Positions 14,616 to 23,921 of a stretch of DNA of 64,000 nucleotides are shown piece by piece. The DNA lies in the NCBI RefSeq assembly GCF_900115095.1, contig NZ_FOVH01000019.1, positions 124,001 through 188,000 on the forward strand, read 5' to 3'. The stretch comes from Actinomadura madurae. GTDB taxonomy: Bacteria > Actinomycetota > Actinomycetes > Streptosporangiales > Streptosporangiaceae. The translations under genes were made by a program, and so were the position numbers. The notes under the pieces were generated by a model. The model ran no database searches. It was not told the DNA's origin and saw only the letters and a list, made by a program, of their open reading frames with translations. Within the stretch, counting starts at the first letter, position 1, and each line of letters opens with the position of its first letter.

Positions 14616-16547
14616 TTGCGACACCCCCACAGACGTGTCATCGCCACCCGGATCGGGCGGACACTGGTCGCCTTCGCGACCATCGCCGCCCTCCCCTCGG
14701 CCATCGCGGTGCAGCCGGCCCTGGCCGAGGCCCCCCGGCAGGCCGCGTACCTGAACCCCCGGCTGCCCGTCGCCAAGCGGGTGAGCGACCTGCTCGGGCG
14801 CATGACGCTGGAAGAGAAGGTCGGCCAGATGACGCAGGCCGAGCGCGGCGCCATCGACGGCGACCGCGACCAGATCACCGAGTTGGCGCTCGGCTCGGTG
14901 CTCTCGGGCGGCGGCTCGGTGCCCGCCGACAACAGCCCCGCGGGCTGGGCCGACATGGTCGACGCCTACCAGTCCAAGGCGCTCGCGACCCGCCTGAAGA
15001 TCCCGCTGCTCTACGGGATCGACTCCGTGCACGGTCACAACAACCTCGTCGGCGCCACCGTCTTCCCGCACAACATCGCGATGGGCGCGACGCGCGATCC
15101 CGGGCTCGTCCGCAAGGAGGAGCAGATCACGGCCGTCGAGACCAAGGCGACCGGGCCCCAGTGGGTGTTCGCGCCGTGCGTCTGCGTCACCCGCGACCTG
15201 CGGTGGGGACGCGCCTACGAGAGCTACGGCGAGGACCCGCGGCTGGTCGTCCAGATGGAGACCGGCATCGAGGGCTTCCAGGGACGCCACAAGCGCGACC
15301 TCGCCACCAACCGGCACGTGCTGGCGACGGCCAAGCACTACGCGGGCGACGGGGACACGGTGTTCGGGTCGTCCACCAGCGGGACGTACACGATCGACCA
15401 GGGCGTCACCGTCACCGACCGCGGGACGTTCGCGAAGATCAACCTGGCGCCGTACGCCGTCGCGGTCAAGAAGTACGGGGTCGGCAGCATCATGCCGTCG
15501 TTCTCCAGCGTCGACTGGAAGGAGGACGGCGTCGGCAACCCGCTGAAGATGAGCGCGCACAAGGAGCTGCTCACCGACGTCCTCAAGCGGAAGATCGGGT
15601 TCGACGGCTTCCTCATCAGCGACTGGGAGGCCATCCACCAGATCCCCGGGGACTACCCGACGCAGGTCAGGACGTCCGTGAACGCCGGCATGGACATGTT
15701 CATGGAGCCGTACAGCGCCCCGCAGTTCGTGCAGACGCTGCTCGCGGAGGTGAAGGCCGGGCGCGTGAAGATGTCGCGCATCGATGACGCCGTCAGCCGC
15801 ATCCTGAAGGCGAAGTTCGAGCTCGGCCTCTTCGAGAACCCGTACACCGACCGCACCAACGCCAAGACGATCGGGTCGGCGGCGCACCGCGCGGTCGCCC
15901 GCGAGGCGGTCGCGAAGTCGCAGGTCCTGCTCAAGAACTCCAAGCGGGCCCTCCCGCTGAAGAGGAACGCGCGGATCTACGTCGCGGGCACCAACGCCGA
16001 CGACATCGGCAACCAGGCGGGCGGCTGGACGGTGACGTGGCAGGGCTCGTCCGGCGACATCATCCCCGGCACGACGATCCTCGACGGCATCAAGCAGAAC
16101 TCGTCGCGCGTCACCTACAGCGAGGACGCGTCGGCGCCGACGGCCGGCAACGACGTCGGCGTCGTGGTCGTCGGCGAGAAGCCGTACGCCGAGGGCGTCG
16201 GCGACGTCGGCAACGGCCACACGCTGAACCTGTCCGACGCCGACAAGGCCAACATCGACAGGGTCTGCTCCGCGATCAGGACCTGCGTCGTCCTGGACGT
16301 CGCGGGACGCCCGCAGATCGTCACCGACCAGCTGGCGAAGACGGACGCGTTCGTCATGTCCTGGCTGCCCGGCAGCGAGGGCGCGGGCGTCGCGGACGTC
16401 CTGTTCGGCAGGCGCCCCTTCACCGGGAAGCTGCCGGTGACGTGGCCGCGCAGTGAGGACCAGGAGCCGATCAACGTCGGCGACCGGAACTACAAGCCGC
16501 TGTTCCCCTACGGCTACGGCCTGCGGACCCGCGGCGGACACCACTGA
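14616..16547 (+). CDS. Secreted GH3 beta-glucosidase-like glycoside hydrolase
   Basis: 643 residues from a TTG start with AGGAGG 6 nt upstream; the longer in-frame extension covers the upstream hairpin and has no ribosome site. Signal peptide of ~35 residues ends at PALAEAP. The GH3 N-domain shows LTLEEKVGQMTQAE, YGIDSVHGHNN, RWGRAYESYGEDP and ATAKHYAGDG. The catalytic nucleophile is Asp ~336 in FLISDWEAIHQ. The GH3 C-domain shows SQVLLKNSKRALPLK, AGGWTVTWQG, SWLPGSEGAGVADVLFG and the closing LFPYGYGL. These are the hallmarks of exo-acting beta-glucosidases and glucan glucohydrolases that release glucose from cello- or laminari-oligosaccharides outside the cell. Confidence 0.95.
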   Translation: MRHPHRRVIATRIGRTLVAFATIAALPSAIAVQPALAEAPRQAAYLNPRLPVAKRVSDLLGRMTLEEKVGQMTQAERGAIDGDRDQITELALGSVLSGGGSVPADNSPAGWADMVDAYQSKALATRLKIPLLYGIDSVHGHNNLVGATVFPHNIAMGATRDPGLVRKEEQITAVETKATGPQWVFAPCVCVTRDLRWGRAYESYGEDPRLVVQMETGIEGFQGRHKRDLATNRHVLATAKHYAGDGDTVFGSSTSGTYTIDQGVTVTDRGTFAKINLAPYAVAVKKYGVGSIMPSFSSVDWKEDGVGNPLKMSAHKELLTDVLKRKIGFDGFLISDWEAIHQIPGDYPTQVRTSVNAGMDMFMEPYSAPQFVQTLLAEVKAGRVKMSRIDDAVSRILKAKFELGLFENPYTDRTNAKTIGSAAHRAVAREAVAKSQVLLKNSKRALPLKRNARIYVAGTNADDIGNQAGGWTVTWQGSSGDIIPGTTILDGIKQNSSRVTYSEDASAPTAGNDVGVVVVGEKPYAEGVGDVGNGHTLNLSDADKANIDRVCSAIRTCVVLDVAGRPQIVTDQLAKTDAFVMSWLPGSEGAGVADVLFGRRPFTGKLPVTWPRSEDQEPINVGDRNYKPLFPYGYGLRTRGGHH

Positions 16548-16567
16548 TCGGGCACCACTGATTCCGA

Positions 16568-16606
16568 GGGCCGGCCGCCCGCCGCGTGCGGGCGGCCGGC
16601 CCGTTT
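16568..16606 (+). terminator. Rho-independent terminator after the GH3 gene
   Basis: Perfect 15-bp stem GGGCCGGCCGCCCGC / GCGGGCGGCCGGCCC with a 5-nt loop, followed by GTTT, 21 nt past the GH3 stop. One of the clearest terminators of the window. Confidence 0.8.
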
Positions 16607-16661
16607 ATCCCGGTTTCCACGGGTGAGGTTGCCTCCAGCGCGCGCGTGAAGGGAGGCCCGG

Positions 16662-17498
16662 GTGGAACGGGAGCCGCGGGTGGCGTTCGTCCTCGGCGGC
16701 GGCGGGGTGCTCGGCGCGCACGAGGTCGGCATGCTGCGGGCGCTGGAGGAGACCGGCGTCCGGCCCGACCTGGTCGTCGGGACGTCGATCGGGGCGCTGA
16801 ACGGCGTGTTCGTCGCGGCCGGACCCGGCACCGCCGTCGAGCGGCTCACCAGCCTGTGGTCGGACGAGTCCGTCCGCGAGGTGTTCGGCTCCCGCGTCCT
16901 GGCCCGGCTGTGGACGCTCGCCCGGTCCGGCACCCACCTGCACTCCAGCGAGCCGCTGCGCCGGATGCTGGACGAGCTGCTCCCCGTGTCGTCGTTCGAG
17001 GAGCTGGACGTGCCGTACCAGTGCGTCGCCGCCGGGATCGAGACCGCGATGGCGCACTGGTTCACCCGCGGCCCGCTGGTCCCCGCGGTGCTCGCCTCGT
17101 GCGCCGCGCCGGGGCTGCTGCCGCCGGTCCGGGTCGGGGACCGGCACTACTTCGACGGCGGGCTCGTGCACAGCATCCCGGTCGGCCGGGCCGTAATGCT
17201 CGGCGCCACCACCATCTACGTCCTGCACGTCGGGCGGATCGAGCGGGACCTCGCACCGCCGCGCCGGCCGTGGGAGGTCGGCCTGGTCGCGTTCGAGATC
17301 GCGCGCCGGCACCGGTTCTTCGAGGAGATGGCCGCCCTCCCCGACGGCCTGACCGTGCACGTCCTGCCCGCGGGGAACCGGTCGCGGCGGGCCGGCGTCG
17401 ACCTCGCCCAGATGCGCTACCGGAACGGCTCCGGGATCCAGGCCCACATCGAACGCGCCTATCAGGCATCGTTGGAGTACCTGAAGGAGCGATCGTGA
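16662..17498 (+). CDS. Patatin-like phospholipase (RssA/NTE family)
   Basis: 278 residues. The oxyanion loop GGGGVLGAHEVG, the nucleophile elbow GTSIG (Ser ~42) and the catalytic Asp of FDGG (~165) are all present and correctly spaced, so the Ser-Asp dyad is intact. Patatins hydrolyse acyl esters of phospholipids or neutral lipids; bacterial RssA-type members are cytosolic or membrane-associated. GTG start with GGGAGG upstream. The acyltransferase gene begins one base after its stop, so the two are co-transcribed, and a phospholipid remodelling pair (deacylation and reacylation) is a reasonable inference. Confidence 0.92.
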   Translation: MEREPRVAFVLGGGGVLGAHEVGMLRALEETGVRPDLVVGTSIGALNGVFVAAGPGTAVERLTSLWSDESVREVFGSRVLARLWTLARSGTHLHSSEPLRRMLDELLPVSSFEELDVPYQCVAAGIETAMAHWFTRGPLVPAVLASCAAPGLLPPVRVGDRHYFDGGLVHSIPVGRAVMLGATTIYVLHVGRIERDLAPPRRPWEVGLVAFEIARRHRFFEEMAALPDGLTVHVLPAGNRSRRAGVDLAQMRYRNGSGIQAHIERAYQASLEYLKERS

Positions 17499-17499
17499 G

Positions 17500-18468
17500 A
17501 TGGTGCCACCCCGTGTCGTCCGCCGCCTCGTGTTCACGCCGCTGCTGTTCCTGCTGACCGCGCTGGTCGTCGTGCTGTTCCCGGCGGCCTACCTGGTGAC
17601 GTCTCTGATCGGGCGCGAGCGCCGGCGGGCGCGCCGGCTGCTGTGGTTCGCGCTGGCGTGGGGGACGCGGGAGTCCGCCGCCGTCGTGGAATGCGGATGG
17701 CTGTGGCTCCGCGGCCGTGCCCGCGACGAGCGGCACTACGACGTCATCCGCCGCTACATCGCGGGCCTGTACTCCATGGCGCAGCGCCAGCTCGGCCTGC
17801 GCGTCCAGATCGACGGCTCCTGGGACGGGCCGGACGGCGACCGCCCGCTGATCGTCCTCAGCCGGCACGCCGGGCCGGGGGACGCGCTGCTCCTCGTCCA
17901 CCACCTGCTGTCGGACTACCGCCGGCGGCCCCGCGTGGTGATGAAGGCGCAGCTCCAGTTGGACCCGTGCATCGACATCGCCGCGGGCCGGATGCCGAAC
18001 GTGTTCGTCACGCCCGGCGGCGGCGCCGTCGAGGACATCGGCCGCCTCGCGAGCGGCCTCGGCCCCCGCGACGCGCTGCTGATCTTCCCGGAGGGCGGCA
18101 ACTTCACCCCCGAGCGCCGCCGCCGCGCGATCCGCCGGCTGGTCCGCCTCCGGCGCCGGGACGAGGCCGCCCGCGCCGCCGCGATGCCCAACCTGATGCC
18201 GCCGCGGCCCGGCGGCGTGCTGGCCGCGCTCGACGCCGCCCCGTCCGCCGACGTCGTGTTCGTCGCGCACTGCGGGCTCGACCGCATGACCACGGCCGGC
18301 GAGATCTGGCGGCGCGTCCCGCTGACCGGCGTCGTGCGCGCCCGCTGGTGGCGCGTCCCGGCCCGGGACGTGCCCGGCGACCGGGACGCGCGGGTCGGCT
18401 GGCTGTACGACCAGTGGGAGCGCGCCGACGCCTGGATCGGCTCGCAGCAGGAACCCGCGCCGAAGTGA
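17500..18468 (+). CDS. PlsC-like 1-acylglycerol-3-phosphate acyltransferase family protein
   Basis: 322 residues. One N-terminal hydrophobic segment (residues ~10-35), then the acyltransferase core with SRHAGPGD, the H-x4-D catalytic motif (His ~123, Asp ~128), and LLIFPEGGNFT, the FPEG substrate-binding motif. The family transfers fatty acyl groups from acyl-CoA or ACP to lysophosphatidate-like acceptors at the membrane. It is larger than minimal PlsC (~240 aa), with an Arg-rich insertion (ERRRRAIRRLVRLRRRDE) after FPEG seen in related actinobacterial proteins. Follows the patatin gene by one base, so operon partner; the S4-domain gene starts 12 nt later. Confidence 0.88.
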   Translation: MVPPRVVRRLVFTPLLFLLTALVVVLFPAAYLVTSLIGRERRRARRLLWFALAWGTRESAAVVECGWLWLRGRARDERHYDVIRRYIAGLYSMAQRQLGLRVQIDGSWDGPDGDRPLIVLSRHAGPGDALLLVHHLLSDYRRRPRVVMKAQLQLDPCIDIAAGRMPNVFVTPGGGAVEDIGRLASGLGPRDALLIFPEGGNFTPERRRRAIRRLVRLRRRDEAARAAAMPNLMPPRPGGVLAALDAAPSADVVFVAHCGLDRMTTAGEIWRRVPLTGVVRARWWRVPARDVPGDRDARVGWLYDQWERADAWIGSQQEPAPK

Positions 18469-18480
18469 CATCATGGACGG

Positions 18481-18885
18481 ATGGGCGACGAGGGGTCCGT
18501 GCGGGTCGATCTGTGGATCTGGTCCGTGCGCCTGCTGAAGACCCGGTCGATGGCGACGACCGCCTGCCGGGCGGGCCACGTGCGCGTGAACGACGAGCGC
18601 GCCAAGCCGTCCACCGCGGTCAAGCCCGGCGACACGGTGCGGCTCCGCCATGACGGGCGGGAGCGGATCGTGGTCGTGCAGAAGATCGTCCGCAAGCGGG
18701 TCGGCGCCCCCGCCGCGCAGGAATGCCTGATCGACAAGAGCCCGCCCCCGCCGCCGCGCGAGGCGCTCATCCCGGTCGGCCGCCGCGAGCGCGGCGCGGG
18801 CCGCCCGACCAAGCGCGACCGCCGCGAGCTGGAGCGCATCCTCGACCGCTACCGCACCCTGAACAGCCCACCGGCCGACGACTAG
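18481..18885 (+). CDS. S4-domain RNA-binding protein (Hsp15/HslR-like)
   Basis: 134 residues. The N-terminal S4 domain is clear: VRVDLWIWSVRLLKTRSMATTACRAG, then HVRVNDERAKPSTAVKPGDTVRL. The C-terminal basic extension (RRERGAGRPTKRDRRELERIL) matches Hsp15-type proteins, which in Escherichia coli bind stalled 50S subunits carrying nascent peptide. Short ATG start 12 nt after the acyltransferase, so it may be on the same transcript. Convergent with the next gene, with only 1 nt between stops. Function in actinomycetes is inferred from family only. Confidence 0.9.
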   Translation: MGDEGSVRVDLWIWSVRLLKTRSMATTACRAGHVRVNDERAKPSTAVKPGDTVRLRHDGRERIVVVQKIVRKRVGAPAAQECLIDKSPPPPPREALIPVGRRERGAGRPTKRDRRELERILDRYRTLNSPPADD

Positions 18886-18886
18886 G

Positions 18887-20311
18887 TCACAGCGAGCGGG
18901 CGAGGACCGTGCCGTCGGCGGCCAGCGCCTCGGCCGCCGCGTTCTCGGCCCGGGGGAGCGTGACGGCGGTCTCGAAACCGGCCCGTCTCACGATCGCGGC
19001 CTGGGTGAGCCGGGTCGCGCCGGTGAGGAAGCGCCACGCCGCCACCTCCGTCGCACCGTTCCAGCTCGCGTGCACCCGCATCCGCCCGGCGTCGAGCGGC
19101 CGCGCCACCACGGCCGGCCGCGCCTCGGGCCGTCCCGTCCAGGGGGAGCGGTACGAGCGGTAGGAGCCGTCGCCCAGGCCCGTGATCTCCAGGACGGGCG
19201 TCCCGTCGGCGGCGAACTCGGTCAGCTTCGGGGTGGAGCCCCAGCCGACGACCGCGTTCCCGTCGGGCAGGACCTGGACGTTCCCCATGTACTGCCCGTA
19301 CGTCGTCCCGTCGGCGTACTCGCGCACCAGGGTCGCGCGGCGGGCGGTCTCGTCCACGGCCAGCACGAGGCCCCGCGACGGGCCGTCGCCCACGGCGCCG
19401 ATGTGGTTGTCGAACAGCGTGATCGTCCCGTCCGGGCGGCGGCGGGCGTCGTGCTGCCACGCGAACGCGGCGCCCTTCCCGAACGCGAAGTCGCCGCGCC
19501 GGCCGCCGAGCCGCCACCGGACGGCGCCGGTCCGGCGGTCGATGCGGTAGAGGGCGCAGGTGTTGCGGGCGGACACCAGCAGGGCGTCCCCGTCGTCCTG
19601 GACCGAGTTGATGTGGATCGGGTCGAACGCGTCGCCGCCCTTCTCGGGCAGGGCGGTGCGGGTCTCGGTGATGTCGAGGTGGTCGAGGGCGCTCCAGTCG
19701 AGCAGGATCCGGCCGGTGGCGACGTCGATCTCCTGGACCCGGCCGTCGAGGACGCGTCCCCTGCCCGGGCCGCCGATCGGCCGCAGGTCGGCGGTGACCT
19801 CCGGGTACGCGATGACCAGCGCCGTCCCCCGGTCGGTGAGCGTGAACTCGTGCAGGTCGCCGCGGACGCCGTCGCCGGCGTGCACCTCGGCGACGCGCCG
19901 GTAGTCCTGGCCGAGGACGACGCCGACGCCCTCCCCGTGCCCGCCCTCCTTCCGGTCGCCCTCCCAGTAGGTCAGCACCGGCCGGCCGCCGTGGCTCTGC
20001 ACCCGGACGTCGGTGATGAGCCGGTCCGACCGGTGGATCCACACCGGCTCGCCGGTGTCGTCGACGATCAGCGCGTCGGCGGTGCCCGTTCCCCGGAAGG
20101 GCGCGAGGAACAGCAGGCCCTCCGCCGTCCGGCCGAGGCGCCGCGCGCGCAGGCTCGGCGGCCGGACGCCCGGCAGGGTGAGGTAGTCCCCTCCACCGAA
20201 GGCGTCCCGCGTCCCCGGGGTGTCCGGTGGGCGGCGGGCCGCGGCGCCGCTGACGAGCGCAGCCCCTCCGACCAGGCCCGACAGCAGGAAACGGCGGCGA
20301 GTGAAGCTCAT
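18887..20311 (-). CDS. Tat-exported arylsulfotransferase (ASST)-like protein
   Basis: 474 residues. The N-terminus FTRRRFLLSGLVGGAALVSGAAA is a twin-arginine signal, implying export in folded form. The mature protein is a beta-propeller-type ASST domain: DLHEFTLTDRGTALV, VQEIDVATGRILLDWSALDHL, DAFDPIHINSVQDDGDALLVSARN, AFAWQHDARRRPDGTITLFDNH are hallmark strands of the arylsulfotransferase/ASST_2 family. The conserved His in HEF, HIN and WQHDA correspond to the propeller-centre histidines. True PAPS-independent ASSTs transfer sulfate between phenols; many actinobacterial homologues have no tested activity. Monocistronic by context: convergent to the S4 gene and 62 nt from the next minus-strand gene upstream. 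Confidence 0.87.
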   Translation of the reverse strand: MSFTRRRFLLSGLVGGAALVSGAAARRPPDTPGTRDAFGGGDYLTLPGVRPPSLRARRLGRTAEGLLFLAPFRGTGTADALIVDDTGEPVWIHRSDRLITDVRVQSHGGRPVLTYWEGDRKEGGHGEGVGVVLGQDYRRVAEVHAGDGVRGDLHEFTLTDRGTALVIAYPEVTADLRPIGGPGRGRVLDGRVQEIDVATGRILLDWSALDHLDITETRTALPEKGGDAFDPIHINSVQDDGDALLVSARNTCALYRIDRRTGAVRWRLGGRRGDFAFGKGAAFAWQHDARRRPDGTITLFDNHIGAVGDGPSRGLVLAVDETARRATLVREYADGTTYGQYMGNVQVLPDGNAVVGWGSTPKLTEFAADGTPVLEITGLGDGSYRSYRSPWTGRPEARPAVVARPLDAGRMRVHASWNGATEVAAWRFLTGATRLTQAAIVRRAGFETAVTLPRAENAAAEALAADGTVLARSL

Positions 20312-20373
20312 GCGTGCCGGTCTATCCGACGAGTCTCAAAACTCCATGAGCGTCCGCTGAGAGCCGCCGGAGA

Positions 20374-21786
20374 TCACTGCCCGTCGGCGAAGCGGCGCTC
20401 GGACTCCAGGGCCGACGCCACGTCCCGGGGGTAGGTGTGCCGCGCCCTGAGCAGCAGCAGCCCGTTGACCAGCAGTGGCACCAGCGCCAGGAGGAACACC
20501 TGGTCGAGGCCGTCCGCCGAGCCGCGGCCCGAGTCGAGCAGGCCCGACAGCCACCCGAACAGCACCGGCGCCGCGGCCTCCGCGGCCATCCGCACGATCG
20601 TCCGGATGGCCTCCGCGCGGCCCCACAGCCGGTAGTGGACGACGTCCAGCCGGATCGCGTCCAGCGGCGGGTTCGCGGCGGCGAGCGCGGCGGCGGCGAG
20701 CGTGAACAGCGGCAGCGCGACCAGCGCCTCGGTGGTGAGCAGGCCGGGCAGGAACAGCAGCGCCGACGCCGCGAACGCCACCCCCGGCACGTTGACGCGG
20801 GCGGCGAGCACGCCGCGCCGGACGAGCCGGTCCGCGAGCCGCCCGCCCGCGAGCACGCCCGCCAGCGCCGCCAGCCCGATGACCGGGACGAACGCCGACA
20901 GCTCGCCCCGGCCGACCCCGTACCGCTCCTGCACGAAGACCATCGCGAACGTGCGCAGCCCGGCGAAGAAGAAGTAGCCGATCGCGGACGCCACGATGAT
21001 GATCACGTTGGTGCGGATCCGCAGGACGTGCCGCGCGGCGTCCGGCAGGCTCATCGCGGCGGGGTCGGCGTCGAGGACGGCCTCCGGGTTCGGCTCCACC
21101 CCCGCCTCGTGCACCTGCCGCTGGGCGAGCTCCTCGCCCCGGCCGGCGGTCTGCTGCGCGCCCCGCCGCGGCTCGGGCAGCATCCGCCACAGCAGCACCG
21201 CGAGGACGAGGCCCAGCACGGCGACGAACCAGAACGCGACCCGCCAGCTGGCGAACGCCGCGATGTTCCCGCCCGCGAGCAGCCCGAACCCGACCCCGAC
21301 CAGTTCACCGGCCAGGATCCGGCCGTACGTCGCGGCCCGCTCCTCGGGCGGGAACAGGTCCCCGATCAGCGACGCGACGGTCGGCCCGGCCGTCGCGGTG
21401 ACCGCCCCGAGCGCCACCCTGGACGCCAGCAGCCACCCGTAGGACTCGGCGAGCCCGCCGACGACCATCGCGAGGCTCCACAGCAGCACGCTGCCCGCCA
21501 GCAGCGGGATCCGCGGCACCCGGTCCGTCAGCTGCCCGACCGGCACCGTCGCGACCGCGCCGATCGCCGCGGGGGCGGCGGTCAGGACCCCGACCTGCGT
21601 GTTGCCGATGTGCAGCGAGTGCCGCAGCTCCTGGACGATCGCGCCGATCACCCCCGTGTCGGCCGCGTTCAGCGCGAGCACGCAGGCCAGCAGCACGATG
21701 ACACGGGCGCGGCGTCCCCCGCCGTGCCCGCCTCCGGGAGCGGTGTGCGCCCGCCTCCACGGCCGCGGGGTCCACGCCGGCGTCAC
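20374..21786 (-). CDS. MFS transporter
   Basis: 470 residues with about 12 hydrophobic segments. Motif A-like GQLTDRVPRIPLL follows TM2. TM1 begins at VIVLLACVLALNAADTGVIGAIV, and a ~60-residue hydrophilic central loop carries EELAQRQVHEAGVEPNPE. Resembles the drug/sugar-phosphate-like MFS of actinomycetes (Spinster/UhpC-like range), substrate unknown. The Arg/Gly-rich first ~28 residues are hydrophilic, and the real start may be a few codons later. It is divergent from the GH97 gene with ~60 bp between, so uptake of sugars released by that glycosidase is possible but unproven. Confidence 0.88.
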   Translation of the reverse strand: MTPAWTPRPWRRAHTAPGGGHGGGRRARVIVLLACVLALNAADTGVIGAIVQELRHSLHIGNTQVGVLTAAPAAIGAVATVPVGQLTDRVPRIPLLAGSVLLWSLAMVVGGLAESYGWLLASRVALGAVTATAGPTVASLIGDLFPPEERAATYGRILAGELVGVGFGLLAGGNIAAFASWRVAFWFVAVLGLVLAVLLWRMLPEPRRGAQQTAGRGEELAQRQVHEAGVEPNPEAVLDADPAAMSLPDAARHVLRIRTNVIIIVASAIGYFFFAGLRTFAMVFVQERYGVGRGELSAFVPVIGLAALAGVLAGGRLADRLVRRGVLAARVNVPGVAFAASALLFLPGLLTTEALVALPLFTLAAAALAAANPPLDAIRLDVVHYRLWGRAEAIRTIVRMAAEAAAPVLFGWLSGLLDSGRGSADGLDQVFLLALVPLLVNGLLLLRARHTYPRDVASALESERRFADGQ

Positions 21787-21845
21787 GACCGACTACTGCC
21801 CGTACACGGGCCGGGTATGTGCAGGTCGCCGGGGGTCGCCGAAAC

Positions 21846-23915
21846 ATGGTCAAAGCGGGCAGCATGTGGATCACCATGGTGATACCGGGATCCGCGCGCC
21901 GCGCGCTGCGAGCCGCCGCGGCGGTCGTGTCCCTCGCGCTGCTCTCCGGGGCGACGGCGACCGCCGCGGGCACGCCGGTCCCCATGGAGCCCGCCGTGAC
22001 GTCACCGGACGGCGCGCTGTCCCTGACGGTGTCCGCCGACGGCGGGCTCCTGCGCTACTCCGTCGAGCGGGCCGGCGCCGTGCTCGTCCGGCCGTCGGCC
22101 CTCGGCCTGCGGCTCACCGACGGTTCCACGCTGGGCGGGAACGTCCGGATCACGAGCATCCGCAGGACGTCCGGCGACCGCACGTGGCGGCCGCTGTGGG
22201 GCGGCGACGCCGCCGTCCGCGACCGCTACCGCGAGCTGACCGTCCGGCTCCGGCAGGCGGACGGCAGGGTCTTCAACGTCATCGCCCGCGCCTACGACGA
22301 CGGGGTGGCCTTCCGCTACGAGGTGCCCGCGCAGGCCGGGCTGCGGTCCCTGGAGATCGTGGACGAGGCCACCGAGTTCGCCCTCGCCGGCGACCCGGCG
22401 GCCTGGTGGACGCCGCGCGACTTCGACTCCGACGAGAAGACCTGGCGGTCGTCCGCCTACAGCGCGATGGGGCCCGGCAACACGCCGGTGACGTTCCGGT
22501 ACGGGGCCGGGCCGTACCTGTCGATCCACGAGGCGGACCTGAACGACTACGCCGCGATGACCGTCGTCCCGGAGTCGGGACGGCTGCGCGCCGCGCTCGT
22601 GCCGACCCCGGGCAGGACGGCCGCGGTCGTCACCCGGACGGGCCGCGCCACCCCGTGGCGGGCGCTGACCGTCACCCCCGACGCCGGCGGGCTCATCGAG
22701 TCCCACCTCCTGGAGAACCTCAACCCGCCCTGCGCGATCTGCGGCGCCGACACCTCATGGATCAGGCCGACCAAGTACGTCGGCATCTGGTGGCTGATCC
22801 AGCACCGCAAGGCGACATGGAAGACCGGCCGGTGGCACGGCGCGACCACCGCCCGCGCCAGGCAGTACATCGACTTCGCCGCCGCGCACGGCATCGGCGG
22901 CCTGCTCGCCGAGGGCTGGAACCGCGGCTGGGAGGGCTCCTGGGCCGACCAGGACTTCACCGCCGCCACACCGGACTTCGACCTCCCCGGGGTCGTCGCC
23001 TACGGCAAGAGCAAGGGCGTCGAGTTCATCGCCCACAACGAGACGGGCTCCGGCGTCGACAACTACGAGAGGCAGCTCGACGCGGCGTTCGCGCTCTACG
23101 AGCGGCTGGGGATCCACTACCTCAAGACCGGCTACGTCGGGAAGATCCCCGGCCACCACCACTACGACCAGCGCATGGTGAACCACTTCCGCCTCGTCCT
23201 GGAGACGGCCGCGCGGCACCGCATCAACGTCATCTGCCACGAGTGCGTCCACGGGACGGGGGAGACCCGCACCTATCCCAACGCGCTCGCCCGCGAGGCC
23301 GTCCGCGGCCAGGAATGGGACGCCTTCAGCGGGGGCAACTCCCCGGAGCACACGCTGATCCTGCCGTTCACCCGCATGCTCTCCGGCCCGATGGACTACA
23401 CGCCCGGGATCGTGGACGTCCGCTGGGATCCGCGGAAGGCGGGCCGCCGCGTCCACACCACGCTCGCCAAGCAGCTCGCCTACTACGTGACCTACTCTTC
23501 CGGCGCCCAGATGGCCGCCGACCTCCCCGAGCACTACGCCAGGTCGCCTGGCCTCGCGTTCATCGAGGACGTGCCGGCCACCTGGGACGAGACGAAGGTG
23601 CTGTCGGCCGAGGTCGGCGACCACCTCGTCACCGCGCGCCGCTCGGGCGCCGACTGGTACGTCGGCGCGATGACCGGCGACCGCGCGCGGACCCTGCGCT
23701 ACCCGCTCTCGTTCCTCGGCAAGGGCACCTGGGTCGCCGAGGCCTACACCGACGCGCGCGGGACCGACTACGCGACCGCACCGGAGAAGCTGGACGTCAC
23801 CCGCTCTCTCGTCACCCGCGACGGCACCTTCACCGCCGTCCTGGCGCGCAGCGGCGGCCAGGCGGTCCGGTTCCGTCCCGCGACACCGGCCGACCTCCGA
23901 TCGCCGGGCGGCTGA
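21846..23915 (+). CDS. Secreted GH97 alpha-glycosidase (SusB-type, predicted inverting)
   Basis: About 689 residues. Signal peptide ends near ATAAGTP (~residue 45). N-terminal beta-sandwich (MEPAVTSPDGALSLTVSADGG, AWWTPRDFDSDEKTW), then the TIM barrel. GH97 signature residues are visible: HNETG (Glu ~399), CHECVHGTGETRTYPN (Glu ~466) and VRGQEWDAF (Glu ~490), matching the calcium/catalytic glutamates of Bacteroides SusB. The position that carries the nucleophile Asp in retaining GH97 enzymes is KTGYVG here, so an inverting alpha-glucosidase is predicted. Start choice is uncertain: ATG 21846 has GGGGG ~10 nt upstream, while 21864 and 21876 are alternatives. Convergent to a membrane gene 6 nt away. 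Confidence 0.92.
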   Translation: MVKAGSMWITMVIPGSARRALRAAAAVVSLALLSGATATAAGTPVPMEPAVTSPDGALSLTVSADGGLLRYSVERAGAVLVRPSALGLRLTDGSTLGGNVRITSIRRTSGDRTWRPLWGGDAAVRDRYRELTVRLRQADGRVFNVIARAYDDGVAFRYEVPAQAGLRSLEIVDEATEFALAGDPAAWWTPRDFDSDEKTWRSSAYSAMGPGNTPVTFRYGAGPYLSIHEADLNDYAAMTVVPESGRLRAALVPTPGRTAAVVTRTGRATPWRALTVTPDAGGLIESHLLENLNPPCAICGADTSWIRPTKYVGIWWLIQHRKATWKTGRWHGATTARARQYIDFAAAHGIGGLLAEGWNRGWEGSWADQDFTAATPDFDLPGVVAYGKSKGVEFIAHNETGSGVDNYERQLDAAFALYERLGIHYLKTGYVGKIPGHHHYDQRMVNHFRLVLETAARHRINVICHECVHGTGETRTYPNALAREAVRGQEWDAFSGGNSPEHTLILPFTRMLSGPMDYTPGIVDVRWDPRKAGRRVHTTLAKQLAYYVTYSSGAQMAADLPEHYARSPGLAFIEDVPATWDETKVLSAEVGDHLVTARRSGADWYVGAMTGDRARTLRYPLSFLGKGTWVAEAYTDARGTDYATAPEKLDVTRSLVTRDGTFTAVLARSGGQAVRFRPATPADLRSPGG

Positions 23916-23921
23916 CCCGGG

